A DNA stretch of 64,000 nt from Rariglobus hedericola (GCF_007559335.1 NZ_VMBG01000001.1:1488001-1552000); one strand, 5' to 3'; numbered from the stretch's first letter, positions 34,529-44,026 are shown. Made by a program: numbers and translations. The notes: generated by a model not told the origin, from the letters alone.

Positions 34529-36109
34529 ATGACAAAGGTTGCCACTCCTTCCGCCGCGGCGTTCGACGCCGAATTCTACCAGCCGGCCGACGCCTTCTTC
34601 CGCGCCAACCGCCCCGTCGCGCTCACGTTTGACGACGTTTCCCTGGCGACGCTCTATTCGGAAATCCTTCCCAAGGATGCGGATACCTCCACCGCACTCT
34701 CCGAGGTGCTTAAGCTATCCATCCCCGTCATTTCGTCGGACATGGACACCGTCACCGAGGCCCGCATGGCCATCGCCATGGCCCTCAACGGCGGCCTCGG
34801 CCTCATCCATTACAACATGCCGGCCCGCGACCAGGTGAAGGAAGTCGCCCGCGTCAAACGCCACATCCACGGCCTCATCCAGGATCCGATCACGGTTTCC
34901 CCCACCCAGCATGTGGGTGACGTGCTCGCCCTCATCGAAACCCGCCGCTTCGATTTCCGCACGTTCCCCGTCGTGGATGCCGATGGCAAACTCGTCGGCC
35001 TCCTCTCCGGCAGCACCGTGCGCGAGCGCTACAAATCCAAGACCGTCGCCGAGGCCATGACGCCCCGCGCCGACATCCTCACGATCCACGAAAAGGCCCT
35101 CAAACCCGATCCCATCAAGGCCGCCGACGCCTTCTTCACCGAGCATGTGGGCATCCACAAGATGCTCGTGGTCGACGACGAAGACCGCCTGCGCGGCTTG
35201 GTTACGTTCTCCGATATCGACCGCATCCTCACGGAATCGAAGTCGCGTCGTAAACCCGCCCGTGACGCCGATTTCCGCCTCGTGGTCGGTGCCGCCATCG
35301 CTCCCGTCCGCCTGCCCGATGGCACGCTCGACGACGAAAAAATCATCACCCACGTCAGCCAGCTGGTCGATGAACACATCGACGCCGTCGCGGTCTCCAC
35401 CGCTCATGGCCACACCGCCGGCGTCGGCGACATCGTTAAGCTCGTCCGCGACGCCTTCCCCGACCTCACCATCATCGCCGGCAACGTCACCAGCGCCTCC
35501 GGCGTCGATTACCTCGCCGCCTGCGGTGCCAACGCCGTCAAGGTCGGCCAGGGCCCCGGCTCGATCTGCACCACGCGCGTCGTCGCCGGCGTCGGCATCC
35601 CGCAACTCACCGCCCTCTACGTCGCCGCCCAAGGTGCCAAGGCTCGCGGCGTGAAGATCATCGCCGACGGCGGTATCACCAAGTCCGGTGACATCGTGAA
35701 GGCCCTCACCCTCGCCGACGCCGTCATCCTCGGAGGTCTTCTTGCGGGTTGCCGCGAAGCCCCCGGCGAGATCATGGAAATCAACGGTAAATTGTATAAG
35801 CAGTATCGCGGCATGGGTTCGCTCAGCGCGATGAAAGCCGGCAGCGCCGCGCGCTACGGCCACGACAAGACCGACAACGCCCGCAAACTCACCGCCGAAG
35901 GCATCGAGGCGCTCAAGGAAGTATCCGGCTCGGCCGATGACGTGCTGGGCAACTTGGTCGGTGGTGTGCAAAGCGGCATGGGCTACCTTGGCGCGAAAGA
36001 CCTCAAGTCGCTGCGCGAAAAGGCCCGCTACATCCGTGTCTCCCCCGCCGGCCAAAAAGAAGCCGCCCCCCACGACGTCGTCGAAATCAAGACCCAAGCC
36101 AAAGGCTGA
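34529..36109 (+). CDS. guaB: IMP dehydrogenase
   Basis: Oxidises IMP to XMP, the first step to [21 protein letters not shown] begins the barrel, [20 protein letters not shown] follows, and residues of about 130-250 form a CBS pair. The catalytic loop is [20 protein letters not shown] with the active cysteine, followed by [19 protein letters not shown] and [10 protein letters not shown]. The ATG at 34529 gives about 526 residues, the usual size; an in-frame GTG at 34415 would add 38 low-complexity residues. A long CGCAGAG hairpin separates it from purA. Confidence 0.95.
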   Translation: MTKVATPSAAAFDAEFYQPADAFFRANRPVALTFDDVSLATLYSEILPKDADTSTALSEVLKLSIPVISSDMDTVTEARMAIAMALNGGLGLIHYNMPARDQVKEVARVKRHIHGLIQDPITVSPTQHVGDVLALIETRRFDFRTFPVVDADGKLVGLLSGSTVRERYKSKTVAEAMTPRADILTIHEKALKPDPIKAADAFFTEHVGIHKMLVVDDEDRLRGLVTFSDIDRILTESKSRRKPARDADFRLVVGAAIAPVRLPDGTLDDEKIITHVSQLVDEHIDAVAVSTAHGHTAGVGDIVKLVRDAFPDLTIIAGNVTSASGVDYLAACGANAVKVGQGPGSICTTRVVAGVGIPQLTALYVAAQGAKARGVKIIADGGITKSGDIVKALTLADAVILGGLLAGCREAPGEIMEINGKLYKQYRGMGSLSAMKAGSAARYGHDKTDNARKLTAEGIEALKEVSGSADDVLGNLVGGVQSGMGYLGAKDLKSLREKARYIRVSPAGQKEAAPHDVVEIKTQAKG

Positions 36110-36113
36110 TTTT

Positions 36114-36185
36114 TTTAAACACAGAGGCCGCAGAGGACACGGAGGTATTCAATCCTCTGTGCGCTCTGCGGCCTCTGCGTTTAAA
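36114..36185. repeat. Long inverted CAGAG repeat between guaB and purA
   Basis: 36114-36144 (TTTAAACACAGAGGCCGCAG and on) is nearly the reverse complement of 36153-36185 (ending GCGGCCTCTGCGTTTAAA), with a loop of about eight bases. The RNA would form a hairpin of some 30 pairs just after the guaB stop, without a U-tract. It may end or protect the guaB message. Confidence 0.75.
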
Positions 36186-36235
36186 ATTCCGCGATTGAAC
36201 CGCGCCGCCCCGCCCGCTTTCGTTGGCGGTTTGCC

Positions 36236-37780
36236 ATGTCGCTACTCCCTTTTTCCAGCCAGCTCATCGCCGATGTCGGCATCTCCCTCGGTGACGAGGG
36301 CAAAGGCCGCCTGATTCCCGAGGTCGTCCACGAGTTGCGCGATGGCGCCCACCCCGTCTCCACCGTCCTCAAGGTCAACGGTGGCGCCAACTCCGGCCAC
36401 ACCGCCGCCGGCATCAAGCTCAACCTCCTCCCCTCCGGCGTCGTCGAAAAGGAACTCGCCCACCTCGCCATCGGCGCCGGTGTCGTCGCCGACCCGCGCA
36501 AAGCCTGGTGGGAGGCCATGCCCCTCGAAAAGAAGGGTTATCCCGTCCTCAACCGCCTCGTGATCGACGAACGCACCCTCGTCTCCGATCTCACCCACCG
36601 CCTGCTCGACCTCGCGTGGGAAGATTACCGCGTCAACGTCCTCCAGGAAGAGCCCCGCGGCTCCACCGGCCGTGGCATCACGCCCGCCTACCAGGACGAA
36701 GTCGGCCAGTGGCAGATCACCTACGCCGATTTCCTCGGCTCCCGCGAAGCTTACGCCAAAAAACTCGCCCAGCGCGCCGACCGCGCCGTCGCGACCATCC
36801 AGCACGTTTGCAAAGTCTCCGCCGAAACCTTCGCCGGCTTCTTCCAAAAACTCGGCGACGCCGAACTCCGCGCCAACACCGAGGCCATCGAACTCGGCGT
36901 GTTCACCAAAGAAGACTTCGATTTTACGATCTTCCGCGGTGACGGCCCGTTCTCCATCAACCTTGCGACGCTCACCGAGACCTATTGGCTGGCCGGCCAG
37001 CGCCTCGCCAAAAACATCGGCGAAGTCCGCGAACTCATCCTCCGCGAGCTCCGCGCCGGCCACACCATCATCGGCGAATTCGGCCAAGCCTACTGGCTCG
37101 ACAAACGCCACGGCTACTCGCCCAACGTCACCGCCTCGCACACCTTCACACCCGAGTTCTTCGAGAGCGCCGGCATTCCCGTGCAGCGCATCCACACCTT
37201 CGGCGTCGCCAAGGCCTACGACACCAAGGTCGGCACCCACGTGTTCCTCACGCAGATGGACGACGCGCACCCGCTCTCCGTCCTCCTCAAGAAACTCGAA
37301 TTCGGCACCTCCACCGGACGCCAGCGCATGGTCGGCTGGTATGACGCCGTGGAAAAAGGCGATGCCCTCCGCTACGGCGGCTACCAGGACGTGATGATCA
37401 ACAAACTCGACGCCCTCACCCACCGCGGCGAGTGGAACAGCGAGCTCCTCATCTGCACCTCCTACGAAGATGTCTCAGGCAAACGTTACCATCACGTCCC
37501 CCGCAACGACGCCATTCGCAAGACGCTCAAACCCGTTTACACGAAACACGCCGGCTGGACCGAAGATGTTTCGACGGTCCGCCACTTCGCCGATCTCCCG
37601 AAGAACGCCCAGCGCTACGTCGCCGCCATGGTGAAGTCCCTCCTCGATGTCGCCTTCCACGGCGAACCGCTGCCCGCGTGCGAAAAGCTCCCGAATCTGC
37701 GCTACCTCGGCGTCGGCCCCGAGCCGTCCCAGATCATCAAAGACGTCCCCGCGACGTCTGAGCTGATCAAGCTGGTTTAA
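36236..37780 (+). CDS. purA: Adenylosuccinate synthetase, divergent form
   Basis: Joins IMP and aspartate with GTP to make adenylosuccinate. Kept motifs: [11 protein letters not shown] (catalytic Asp), [20 protein letters not shown] (catalytic His), [31 protein letters not shown] and [17 protein letters not shown]. Different from usual: the GDEGKG loop ends in R, the region normally EGAQG reads [10 protein letters not shown], and the chain is long at 514 residues against roughly 430 in most bacteria, with extra sequence around residues 180-260. The position right after guaB places both IMP branch enzymes together. Confidence 0.88.
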   Translation: MSLLPFSSQLIADVGISLGDEGKGRLIPEVVHELRDGAHPVSTVLKVNGGANSGHTAAGIKLNLLPSGVVEKELAHLAIGAGVVADPRKAWWEAMPLEKKGYPVLNRLVIDERTLVSDLTHRLLDLAWEDYRVNVLQEEPRGSTGRGITPAYQDEVGQWQITYADFLGSREAYAKKLAQRADRAVATIQHVCKVSAETFAGFFQKLGDAELRANTEAIELGVFTKEDFDFTIFRGDGPFSINLATLTETYWLAGQRLAKNIGEVRELILRELRAGHTIIGEFGQAYWLDKRHGYSPNVTASHTFTPEFFESAGIPVQRIHTFGVAKAYDTKVGTHVFLTQMDDAHPLSVLLKKLEFGTSTGRQRMVGWYDAVEKGDALRYGGYQDVMINKLDALTHRGEWNSELLICTSYEDVSGKRYHHVPRNDAIRKTLKPVYTKHAGWTEDVSTVRHFADLPKNAQRYVAAMVKSLLDVAFHGEPLPACEKLPNLRYLGVGPEPSQIIKDVPATSELIKLV

Positions 37781-37792
37781 AATTAAAGTTCA

Positions 37793-37858
37793 TTAAACAC
37801 AGAGGCCGCAGAGAACACGGAGCACGCGCTCGGTGAACTCTGCGGCCTTTGCATTTTA
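37793..37858. repeat. Inverted CAGAG repeat after purA
   Basis: ACACAGAGGCCGCAGAGAAC at the left is mirrored by ACTCTGCGGCCTTTGC at the right. It has the same type and position as the hairpin after guaB, with a longer loop. Confidence 0.7.
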
Positions 37859-37905
37859 CCGTTCACCGGTTGCAACCTTCCGCTCCAATTCGAGTCTCTC
37901 GTAGC

Positions 37906-38118
37906 ATGCAGATCATCCGCTTCATCATCGCTGGTATCGTGGTCATTGTCGGCCTGCTTGCCGCCATCGCGGTGATGCTGTTCGGCGTAGCCTTTTACAT
38001 CGTGCAACGCTTGCGCGGTCGCCCTGCAACGCGTCCCGCATTCCGCACGTCAGCACGCCCGCGCCCGATGCGGACCGCCGACGTGATCGACATCGAAGCA
38101 ACGGAAGTGAAGAGCTGA
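37906..38118 (+). CDS. Small single-span membrane protein
   Basis: A 70-residue protein with one strong N-terminal membrane helix (IIAGIVVIVGLLAAIAVMLF, continuing GVAFYIV), then a basic, proline-rich tail ending DVIDIEATEVKS. The ATG at 37906 is used because upstream codons are low complexity. The helix looks like a real anchor, so the gene is probably expressed. Function unknown. Confidence 0.6.
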   Translation: MQIIRFIIAGIVVIVGLLAAIAVMLFGVAFYIVQRLRGRPATRPAFRTSARPRPMRTADVIDIEATEVKS

Positions 38119-38128
38119 GCACCCGACC

Positions 38129-39436
38129 TCAAAAATCCTGCAGCCGGTTCTCGATCGCACCACGTTCAGGCTGGATGCGGGCCATGACTTCGCCGAGCAA
38201 ATAAATCGAGCCCGTCACCACCACCGTATCGTCGGGCCCGCCCACGGTGCAGGTCTGCGCATCGGGAAACACTCCGGCGACGGTCGCTCGGCTCACGCGC
38301 CCCGTGAACGTTTTCGGGATCAACGCCTCCAGTTCCTCGAAACCGCTCGCCCGTGACTGCTGCGGCATCACCAGGTGAATCTCCGCCGCGCAGCGACTGA
38401 TCGTCTCCAGCAACGGTCGCGCCCGCGCCGCGCCCAACACGCCCGTCACCACCACCGGCTTGCGTCCCGTCTCCACCACCAGAGCGCGTAATTGATTCTC
38501 CAATACGCCGGCACCTTCCGGATTGTGCGACGCATCTAGGATCAAATCCCGCCCACCGATCTTCGCCCGCTGCCAGCGCCCGGGCCAGCGAGCCGCGTGC
38601 AGGCCGCGCTTGATGACATCCTCGGTCAGTTTCCAACGCGTATCGAAACAGCGTGCCACCAACACCGCAGTCGCGGCATTCCAGCGCTGATAATCCCCCT
38701 CGAATGCCGCCGTCGGATATCCCTCGATAGCTTCGCCGAACACGTCGCGCACCGAAATCACCGGAGCGCCCTGCTCCGCCGCCACCCGGCGAATCACCGC
38801 CTCCGCTTCCGCCGGCAGCCGTCCGATCACCACCGGTTTTCCCGGCTTGATGATGCCCGCCTTCTCGGCAGCGATTTGCGCGATCGTGTCGCCCAGCATG
38901 TCGCAATGATCGAGTCCGATCGACGTGATCACCGCCACCTCCGGATCAACCACATTGGTCGCATCAAGGCGTCCGCCGAGACCGGTCTCGATGATGGCGA
39001 TATCGCAACGCTTCCGGGCGAATTGGAGAAACGCCATCGCGGTCATGAACTCGAAAAAGCTCGGATGATCGTCCGGACTTCCATGGCTCACCGCCTCGGC
39101 GACCGGCAGCAACTCCTGCGTAAACGCCACGATCTCCACCTCGCTCAAAATCTCCCGCGCCACCTGCACGCGTTCGCCGAGTTTCACCAGATGCGGCGAC
39201 GTGTAGAGGCCGGTGCGCCAGCCCGCGGTCGAAAAAATCGCCTCCAGCATCGCTGCGACGGAGCCCTTGCCGTTGGTGCCGGCCAGGTGAATGACCGGCG
39301 TGGCGAGCTCCGGATGCCCGATGCCCGCAACGAGCAGGCGCATCCGGTCGATGCCGAACTTCACTCCCTTCGCCTTGAGCGAAAAAAGATAATCCTGCGT
39401 CGCGTTGTAACCAGTGATTCCGGAATCAACGTTCAA
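38129..39436 (-). CDS. folC: Dihydrofolate synthase/folylpolyglutamate synthase
   Basis: Mur-ligase family enzyme adding glutamate to folates. Seen: VIHLAGTNGKGSVAAMLEAI (P-loop), LYTSPHLVKLGERVQV, DIAIIETGLGGRLDATNVVD, SIGLDHCDMLGDTIAQIAAE, KAGIIKPGKPVVI and LILDASHNPEGAGVL. The first codon (39436) seems to be TTG and lies inside the TTGAACGTTGA repeat, so the initiation region is repeat-derived. About 435 residues, normal length. Confidence 0.93.
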   Translation of the reverse strand: MNVDSGITGYNATQDYLFSLKAKGVKFGIDRMRLLVAGIGHPELATPVIHLAGTNGKGSVAAMLEAIFSTAGWRTGLYTSPHLVKLGERVQVAREILSEVEIVAFTQELLPVAEAVSHGSPDDHPSFFEFMTAMAFLQFARKRCDIAIIETGLGGRLDATNVVDPEVAVITSIGLDHCDMLGDTIAQIAAEKAGIIKPGKPVVIGRLPAEAEAVIRRVAAEQGAPVISVRDVFGEAIEGYPTAAFEGDYQRWNAATAVLVARCFDTRWKLTEDVIKRGLHAARWPGRWQRAKIGGRDLILDASHNPEGAGVLENQLRALVVETGRKPVVVTGVLGAARARPLLETISRCAAEIHLVMPQQSRASGFEELEALIPKTFTGRVSRATVAGVFPDAQTCTVGGPDDTVVVTGSIYLLGEVMARIQPERGAIENRLQDF

Positions 39437-39462
39437 CGTTCAACCTCCAACATCCAACGCTC
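39427..39462. repeat. Left arm of the TTGAACGTTGA inverted pair
   Basis: CAACGTTCAACGTTCAACC and following CTCCAACATCCAACGCTC. It is the reverse complement type of the array at 39848-39887; the two enclose the four-helix-bundle gene. It also supplies the likely start codon of folC. Confidence 0.75.
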
Positions 39463-39473
39463 ATAATGAGCCG

Positions 39474-39848
39474 TCATTTTGTGCCTTTCTTGCGGGCGGT
39501 TTTAAGACTCGAAAAGAAAATACGAATCAGCTCTTCGGTTTCCGCCAACAAAGGCAGCACGATATCCGGCTTGGGGATCAAGGGAACCCTTTGGATCAAT
39601 CGCAGCCAACGACGGGTCTCTCTCAACTCCTTAAGACATATGCTCAGCTTATGAATAAAATCCGCGTTGGATTCGGCCGCTTGCGCCTCACCATGATTAG
39701 GTAAGACTGCAGTTCCTGAACGCAGCATTTGGTTGGCGACATGCGTTCCAGCTGGCGAACGGCGAATCGACTCCGCCAGACGCACGATATTCGCCACGTA
39801 GTCTAACAGGCGGTCCTCCAAATCAAAACGCGACGTCTTCTCATCCAT
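39474..39848 (-). CDS. Four-helix-bundle protein (S23/Avd-like)
   Basis: A 124-residue helical protein of the family first seen in 23S rRNA intervening sequences. Typical features are DLEDRLLDYVANIVRLAESI, GTHVANQMLRSGTAVLPNHG with EAQAAES, and DFIHKLSICLKELRETRRWL followed by RLI. It has no known enzymatic activity; relatives act as nucleic-acid-associated proteins and as accessory proteins in retroelements. It is placed between folC and accD, exactly between two inverted repeat arms, which suggests a mobile or hitchhiking gene. Confidence 0.85.
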   Translation of the reverse strand: MDEKTSRFDLEDRLLDYVANIVRLAESIRRSPAGTHVANQMLRSGTAVLPNHGEAQAAESNADFIHKLSICLKELRETRRWLRLIQRVPLIPKPDIVLPLLAETEELIRIFFSSLKTARKKGTK

Positions 39849-39887
39849 TGAACGTTGAGTGTTGAACGTTGGATGTTGGACGTTGAA
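39848..39887. repeat. Right arm of the TTGAACGTTGA inverted pair
   Basis: TTGAACGTTGAGTGTTGAAC followed by GTTGGATGTTGGACGTTGAA. It begins at the start codon of the four-helix-bundle gene. A second inverted pair of the same family, without a gene inside, lies at 42735-42833. Confidence 0.75.
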
Positions 39888-39910
39888 TCCGGACCCGAGG
39901 CATCAAGCCT

Positions 39911-40774
39911 TCACTTCTTCGCCGTGGGCAGCTTGCGCAGATACAAAGCCTGCAGGATGTCCCGCAAGCGGTCGCGCATATCGAGGCGGCTCACGATCTG
40001 GTCGATCAAGCCGTGCTTCTGCAGAAACTCCGCCGTCTGGAAACCAGGAGGCAGGGTCTGCTTCACGGTGTCTTTGATCACGCGCGCACCGGCAAAGCCG
40101 ATCAAGGCGCCCGGCTCGGCGATGTTGATATCGCCCAGCACCGCGAAGCTGGCGGTGACGCCACCCATGGTCGGATGCGTAAGAATCGAGATGTAGGGCA
40201 GCTTTGCCTCGGCGAGACGGCCCAGCGCGGCGCTGGTCTTGGCCATCTGCATGAGGGAGAAAATACCTTCCTGCATACGCGCGCCACCCGAGGCGCTGAA
40301 AATCAAACACGGCGTCTTGTTCTTGAGCGCGATTTCGATGGCGCGGGTGATCTTCTCACCGACCGCCGAACCCATCGCGCCGCCGCAGAAACGAAAATCC
40401 ATCACCGCCACAGACACCGGAATGCCGTGGATTTTGCCCGTGCCGCAAACGACCGCCTCGGTCAGGCCGCTTTCCTTTTCGTATTTCTTGATACGGTCGG
40501 GATACTTTTGCGAGTCGACGAACTTAAGCGGATCGGCCGAGCGGATGCTGGCATCGATCTCCTCAAAGGTGCCCTCATCGAAGAGCGCCGTGATGCGCTG
40601 GCGGGCCCCGATCGGGAAGTGATAACCGGACTTCGGGACGACCATCTGGTTCTCCTCGAGTTCCTGATTGAAGACGATCTCTCCAGAGATGGGACACTTG
40701 GTCCACATACCCTTGGGGATGTCCTTCTTTTTGACGACGACCGTCGAATACTTCGGTTTGCTAAAGAGCGACAT
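39911..40774 (-). CDS. accD: Acetyl-CoA carboxylase carboxyltransferase beta subunit, zinc ribbon lost
   Basis: Carboxyltransferase half of acetyl-CoA carboxylase in fatty-acid synthesis. Crotonase-type core: [60 protein letters not shown] and [20 protein letters not shown]. The N-terminal ribbon normally has four cysteines; here the matching positions are C27, S30, V46 and S49 (WTKCPISGE ... VVPKSGYHF), so zinc cannot bind in the usual way. 287 residues. An accA gene is not in the window. Confidence 0.93.
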   Translation of the reverse strand: MSLFSKPKYSTVVVKKKDIPKGMWTKCPISGEIVFNQELEENQMVVPKSGYHFPIGARQRITALFDEGTFEEIDASIRSADPLKFVDSQKYPDRIKKYEKESGLTEAVVCGTGKIHGIPVSVAVMDFRFCGGAMGSAVGEKITRAIEIALKNKTPCLIFSASGGARMQEGIFSLMQMAKTSAALGRLAEAKLPYISILTHPTMGGVTASFAVLGDINIAEPGALIGFAGARVIKDTVKQTLPPGFQTAEFLQKHGLIDQIVSRLDMRDRLRDILQALYLRKLPTAKK

Positions 40775-40785
40775 GCGGGAAAAAA

Positions 40786-41517
40786 TTAACCGTGGCCGAA
40801 CGTGACGACGTTCAGGTTCAACGCACCTGCACGGCGGAGAACGCCAGCGCAGGAATTGAGGGTTGAGCCTGTTGTAAAAACGTCATCGACGAGGATGTAG
40901 GGTGAGGCGGGATTTATGGTCGCCCCTTTGGCGAGTGCAAAGGCATTTTTCAGGTTCGCCCGACGGGCCTTGCGGTCGAAAGTCGTTTGCGATGGCGTAT
41001 CCACCACCCTATCCAGCAGTGCCTCAATTCGCGTCGTGCCTCCCGCCGCTCGCGCCAAGGCACCAGCCAGCAACGCAGTCTGGTTGTAGCCGCGCTCACG
41101 TTCCTTCCGCGGATGCAGCGGCACCGGCACCAATATCGACCCACGGACAAATTCCATCACATGCGCAGAACCGCGCACGACCTCCTCTACATCCGCCAGC
41201 ACGTGGTGACCTTTGTGATATTTGAGCTCATGGATGAGCGCCCGCGCCGGACCTTTGAACAACGTCACCGTGCGGCCTTCGCCATATTGAGGATGCAGGC
41301 CTTCGCAGTGGGGACACATCCGCTCGCCCTCGACCTCGCCAAAAAACGGACTGCCGCAGGTCGAACAACTCGGTGGTTCGACCAAATAAATCATCGGCTC
41401 GCACTTCACGCATATATGACGCAAGCGGCCACCCTCGACCAAGCCTCCGCAGCCCAGGCACACCGGCGGAAACACCATGTCGGTCATTCCCCGCAGGATC
41501 TCACGCGCGGCGTTCAT
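40786..41517 (-). CDS. ComF-family phosphoribosyltransferase-like protein
   Basis: N-terminal zinc-binding cysteine clusters (CLGCGG, CVKCE, CSTCG, CPHCEG) lead into a phosphoribosyltransferase fold with [20 protein letters not shown]. ComF-like proteins (GntX/ComFC) are linked to DNA uptake. It lies four bases from truA and 11 bases before accD, in the same direction. 243 residues. Confidence 0.88.
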   Translation of the reverse strand: MNAAREILRGMTDMVFPPVCLGCGGLVEGGRLRHICVKCEPMIYLVEPPSCSTCGSPFFGEVEGERMCPHCEGLHPQYGEGRTVTLFKGPARALIHELKYHKGHHVLADVEEVVRGSAHVMEFVRGSILVPVPLHPRKERERGYNQTALLAGALARAAGGTTRIEALLDRVVDTPSQTTFDRKARRANLKNAFALAKGATINPASPYILVDDVFTTGSTLNSCAGVLRRAGALNLNVVTFGHG

Positions 41518-41521
41518 CGCT

Positions 41522-42289
41522 TCAATAAAACACCTTCACCAGACACAATCCCTGTGGCGGTGCCGTGAACACGCGTTGGGTGCGCACCTGGCTGGCCAGA
41601 ATTTCCGTCATGTCGTCGGGCTTCAACCGGCCCGCGCCCACATCGACCAAGGCCCCGGTGAGGCTGCGCACCATCTTGTAGAGAAAGCCGTTGCCCTCGG
41701 CCGCGATGCGCAGGCGCGTGCCGCGTCCGGTGATATCGAGACGTTTCACCGTGCGCACGGTATCTTCCTTTTCCACGCCGCTGCCGGGCATCGCGGTAAA
41801 CGCACGAAAATCATGCGTCCCCACGAGCAACTTCGCCGCTGCGCGCATCGCCTCGATGTCGAGCGTGCGCGCCATCGACCACGTGTAAGCCTGCGTAAAC
41901 GGATCGGCGAACGCCCCATGACAGATGTCGTAGTGGTAGATTTTCCCCTTGGCCGAAAACCGCGCATGAAACGTCGCCGGCACTTTTTTCGCCGTGAGAA
42001 TCTGAATCGTCGGCGGCAGTCCGATGCGCATCGCGGTGAGCAGCTTCGCCGGATCGTGCGACCACTGTGCGTCGAAGTGAAAGACCTGCCCGCGCGCATG
42101 CACCCCCGAGTCGGTGCGGCCGCTGCCGGTGATATCGACCGGCGTTTTAAACACCGCCGCCAGTCGAGCCTCGATGACCGACTGCACGGTCTCGGCGTTG
42201 GGCTGAATCTGCCAGCCAGCCAACGCCGAACCGTCGTAAGCGACGGTGCATTTCCAGCGGGAAACCTCGGTCGGTTGCGCACTCATCAC
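41522..42289 (-). CDS. truA: tRNA pseudouridine synthase A
   Basis: Makes pseudouridine at positions 38-40 of tRNA anticodon stems. The catalytic aspartate lies in GSGRTDSGVHARGQVFHF, with KCTVAYDGSALAGWQIQPNA before it and FLYKMVRSLTGALVDVGAG later. 255 residues, normal. The start overlaps the ruvX stop by four bases. Confidence 0.94.
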   Translation of the reverse strand: MMSAQPTEVSRWKCTVAYDGSALAGWQIQPNAETVQSVIEARLAAVFKTPVDITGSGRTDSGVHARGQVFHFDAQWSHDPAKLLTAMRIGLPPTIQILTAKKVPATFHARFSAKGKIYHYDICHGAFADPFTQAYTWSMARTLDIEAMRAAAKLLVGTHDFRAFTAMPGSGVEKEDTVRTVKRLDITGRGTRLRIAAEGNGFLYKMVRSLTGALVDVGAGRLKPDDMTEILASQVRTQRVFTAPPQGLCLVKVFY

Positions 42290-42720
42290 GCTTCGGGACC
42301 GGACAACGCCGGCGGGAAACGTTGGTCCAGATAATCCTGCAGGATGATGGCCGCCGCACGTGAATCGACGATCCCCTGACCGCGGATTTCACGGAGCTGT
42401 TTCTGATTCAGTCCGGCTTCGGCCATGTGCGAGGTCAGCCGTTCGTCGATGAAGTGCACGGGCAGCGCAAACTCGCGCTTCAAACTCTCCGCGAAGCCCT
42501 CGACTTCCTTCGCCTTGAAGCCGACCGAGCCGTCCATGTTGTAAGGAAATCCAATGACCAGCTCGGTGATCCGGCGCTGCTTCACGACGGCGGCCAGACC
42601 CTCGCGGCGTTGCTTCGGCTCCGCCTCGATGAGCGCGGGCAACGGCGTGGCGATGCCGAGCTCGTCCCCGTAGGCGAGCCCGATGCGCCGCGTGCCGTAA
42701 TCGATGCCGAGGAATCGCAT
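42286..42720 (-). CDS. ruvX: Pre-16S rRNA nuclease/Holliday junction resolvase-like YqgF
   Basis: RNase-H fold: MRFLGIDYGTRRIGLAYGDE (first acid), ELVIGFPYNMDGSVG, and HFIDERLTS followed by VDSRAAAIILQDYL. The start at 42720 removes a repeat-derived N-terminal extension. Role: trimming of the 16S rRNA 5' end. 144 residues. Confidence 0.9.
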   Translation of the reverse strand: MRFLGIDYGTRRIGLAYGDELGIATPLPALIEAEPKQRREGLAAVVKQRRITELVIGFPYNMDGSVGFKAKEVEGFAESLKREFALPVHFIDERLTSHMAEAGLNQKQLREIRGQGIVDSRAAAIILQDYLDQRFPPALSGPEA

Positions 42721-42734
42721 GAGTAGAGGAATCT

Positions 42735-42833
42735 CAACGTCCAACATCCAACGCCCAACGTTCAACATCCAAGGAGAGAATGTTCGGAGCGTTCATTGAA
42801 AGTTGGAGGTTCGATGTTGAGTGTTGAACGTTG
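42735..42833. repeat. Gene-less TTGAACGTTGA inverted pair
   Basis: 42735-42772 (CAACGTCCAACATCCAACGC and on) and 42796-42833 (TTGAAAGTTGGAGGTTCGAT and on) mirror each other across a 23-base centre. The same family flanks the four-helix-bundle gene at 39427-39887. It separates ruvX from manC. Confidence 0.75.
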
Positions 42834-42854
42834 CACAGACCGTGGCGCCGCAGC

Positions 42855-43943
42855 TCAGAGCCACTTCGCGCCGCCCTTGAGCGCTTCGACTTTTTTGAGG
42901 AGCGCTTTGATCTCCTGTGATTTCGACTTGGGGCAGACGAGGGTCGCATCAGCGGTGTGCACCACGATCAAATCATCCAGGCCGACGACGGTCACGAGAT
43001 GCCCTCCTTCGCTGAATACGAGGTTGTTGCTCCCCTGCTCCACCACGGCGAGTCCGCGCGAGACATTGCCCGCTGAATCCGGCGTGAAGTGCTTGCAGAC
43101 CGCCGGCCAGGCCCCGACGTCGTCCCAATCAAACGATGACGGCAGCACCACGACATTCTTGGATTTTTCCAAGAGCGCGTAGTCCACGGAAATCTTCGGC
43201 AACGTCGGATAAGCCTTTTTGAGGACGCCGGCCAGCGGACGCTTTTTTGCCAGCGCGACACGGATCGGCTTCAGCGCGGCATCGAGCTCGGGCGCGTGCT
43301 GTGCGAGGGCCGTCTCCACCACCGGAACGCTCCACACAAACATGCCGGCGTTCCACACGTAGTCGCCGGCTTTGAGGTAATCCTCGGCTACCGCTTGTTT
43401 CGGTTTTTCCACGAAACGCTTCACGCGAAACACCGGACGGCGGTTGAAGGATTTCCATTTTTCACCGCGCTGGATGTAGCCAAAACCGGTGGCCGGTTCG
43501 GTCGGCGTGATACCGATGGTAACCATGACCGCATCGGCCTCGGCCGCCGCGAACGCCGCCCTGAGATCAGCCTCGTAAGACTTACCGTCATGGATGACGT
43601 GGTCGGCGGGCAACACCGCAAAAATACCCTGCGGATCGCGCACGGCCACGATCGCGGCGGCCAAGCCCACGGCAGCGGCGGTGTCACGTCCGACGGGCTC
43701 GGCGATGATGTTGGCGGCAGGGATCCCTTTGCAGACCTCGCGCACGGCCTTCGCCTGAATGGCGCTGGTGATGACGTAAATATTCTTGGCGGGAACCAGC
43801 GGCTTAACGCGATCGATGGTTTGGGCGAGCAACGGCTTGGAACCGACCACGGGCAGAAGATGTTTCGGACGAGGGGCGCGACTCTGGGGCCAGAAACGCT
43901 CTCCTTTACCGCCGGCGATAATGACAATGAAATGCTGAGGCAT
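42855..43943 (-). CDS. manC: Mannose-1-phosphate guanylyltransferase
   Basis: Makes GDP-mannose. Seen: VIIAGGKGERFWPQSRAPRP then KHLLPVVG, the ILPADH-like AVLPADHVIHD, ITPTEPATGFGYIQRGE, FVEKPKQAVAEDYLKAGDYV and WNAGMFVWSV. About 362 residues, so the C-terminal mannose-6-phosphate isomerase domain of bifunctional enzymes is absent. It supplies a sugar donor for surface glycans. The start at 43943 (MPQHFIVII) is chosen over 43988. Confidence 0.92.
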   Translation of the reverse strand: MPQHFIVIIAGGKGERFWPQSRAPRPKHLLPVVGSKPLLAQTIDRVKPLVPAKNIYVITSAIQAKAVREVCKGIPAANIIAEPVGRDTAAAVGLAAAIVAVRDPQGIFAVLPADHVIHDGKSYEADLRAAFAAAEADAVMVTIGITPTEPATGFGYIQRGEKWKSFNRRPVFRVKRFVEKPKQAVAEDYLKAGDYVWNAGMFVWSVPVVETALAQHAPELDAALKPIRVALAKKRPLAGVLKKAYPTLPKISVDYALLEKSKNVVVLPSSFDWDDVGAWPAVCKHFTPDSAGNVSRGLAVVEQGSNNLVFSEGGHLVTVVGLDDLIVVHTADATLVCPKSKSQEIKALLKKVEALKGGAKWL

Positions 43944-44026
43944 GTGGGAGGATTTTGCGCGGTGGAGGGAGCTTGGTGCAATTTCCATTTGCGGGCCCCC
44001 GCCGAACGGTTGTCGTGACCGTCATC

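Noticed and set aside
34715-36097. A long open frame on the minus strand across guaB
   Set aside because: It is fully antisense to a clear guaB, has a composition of Gly/Asp/Val typical of reversed GC-rich coding sequence, and shows no domain.
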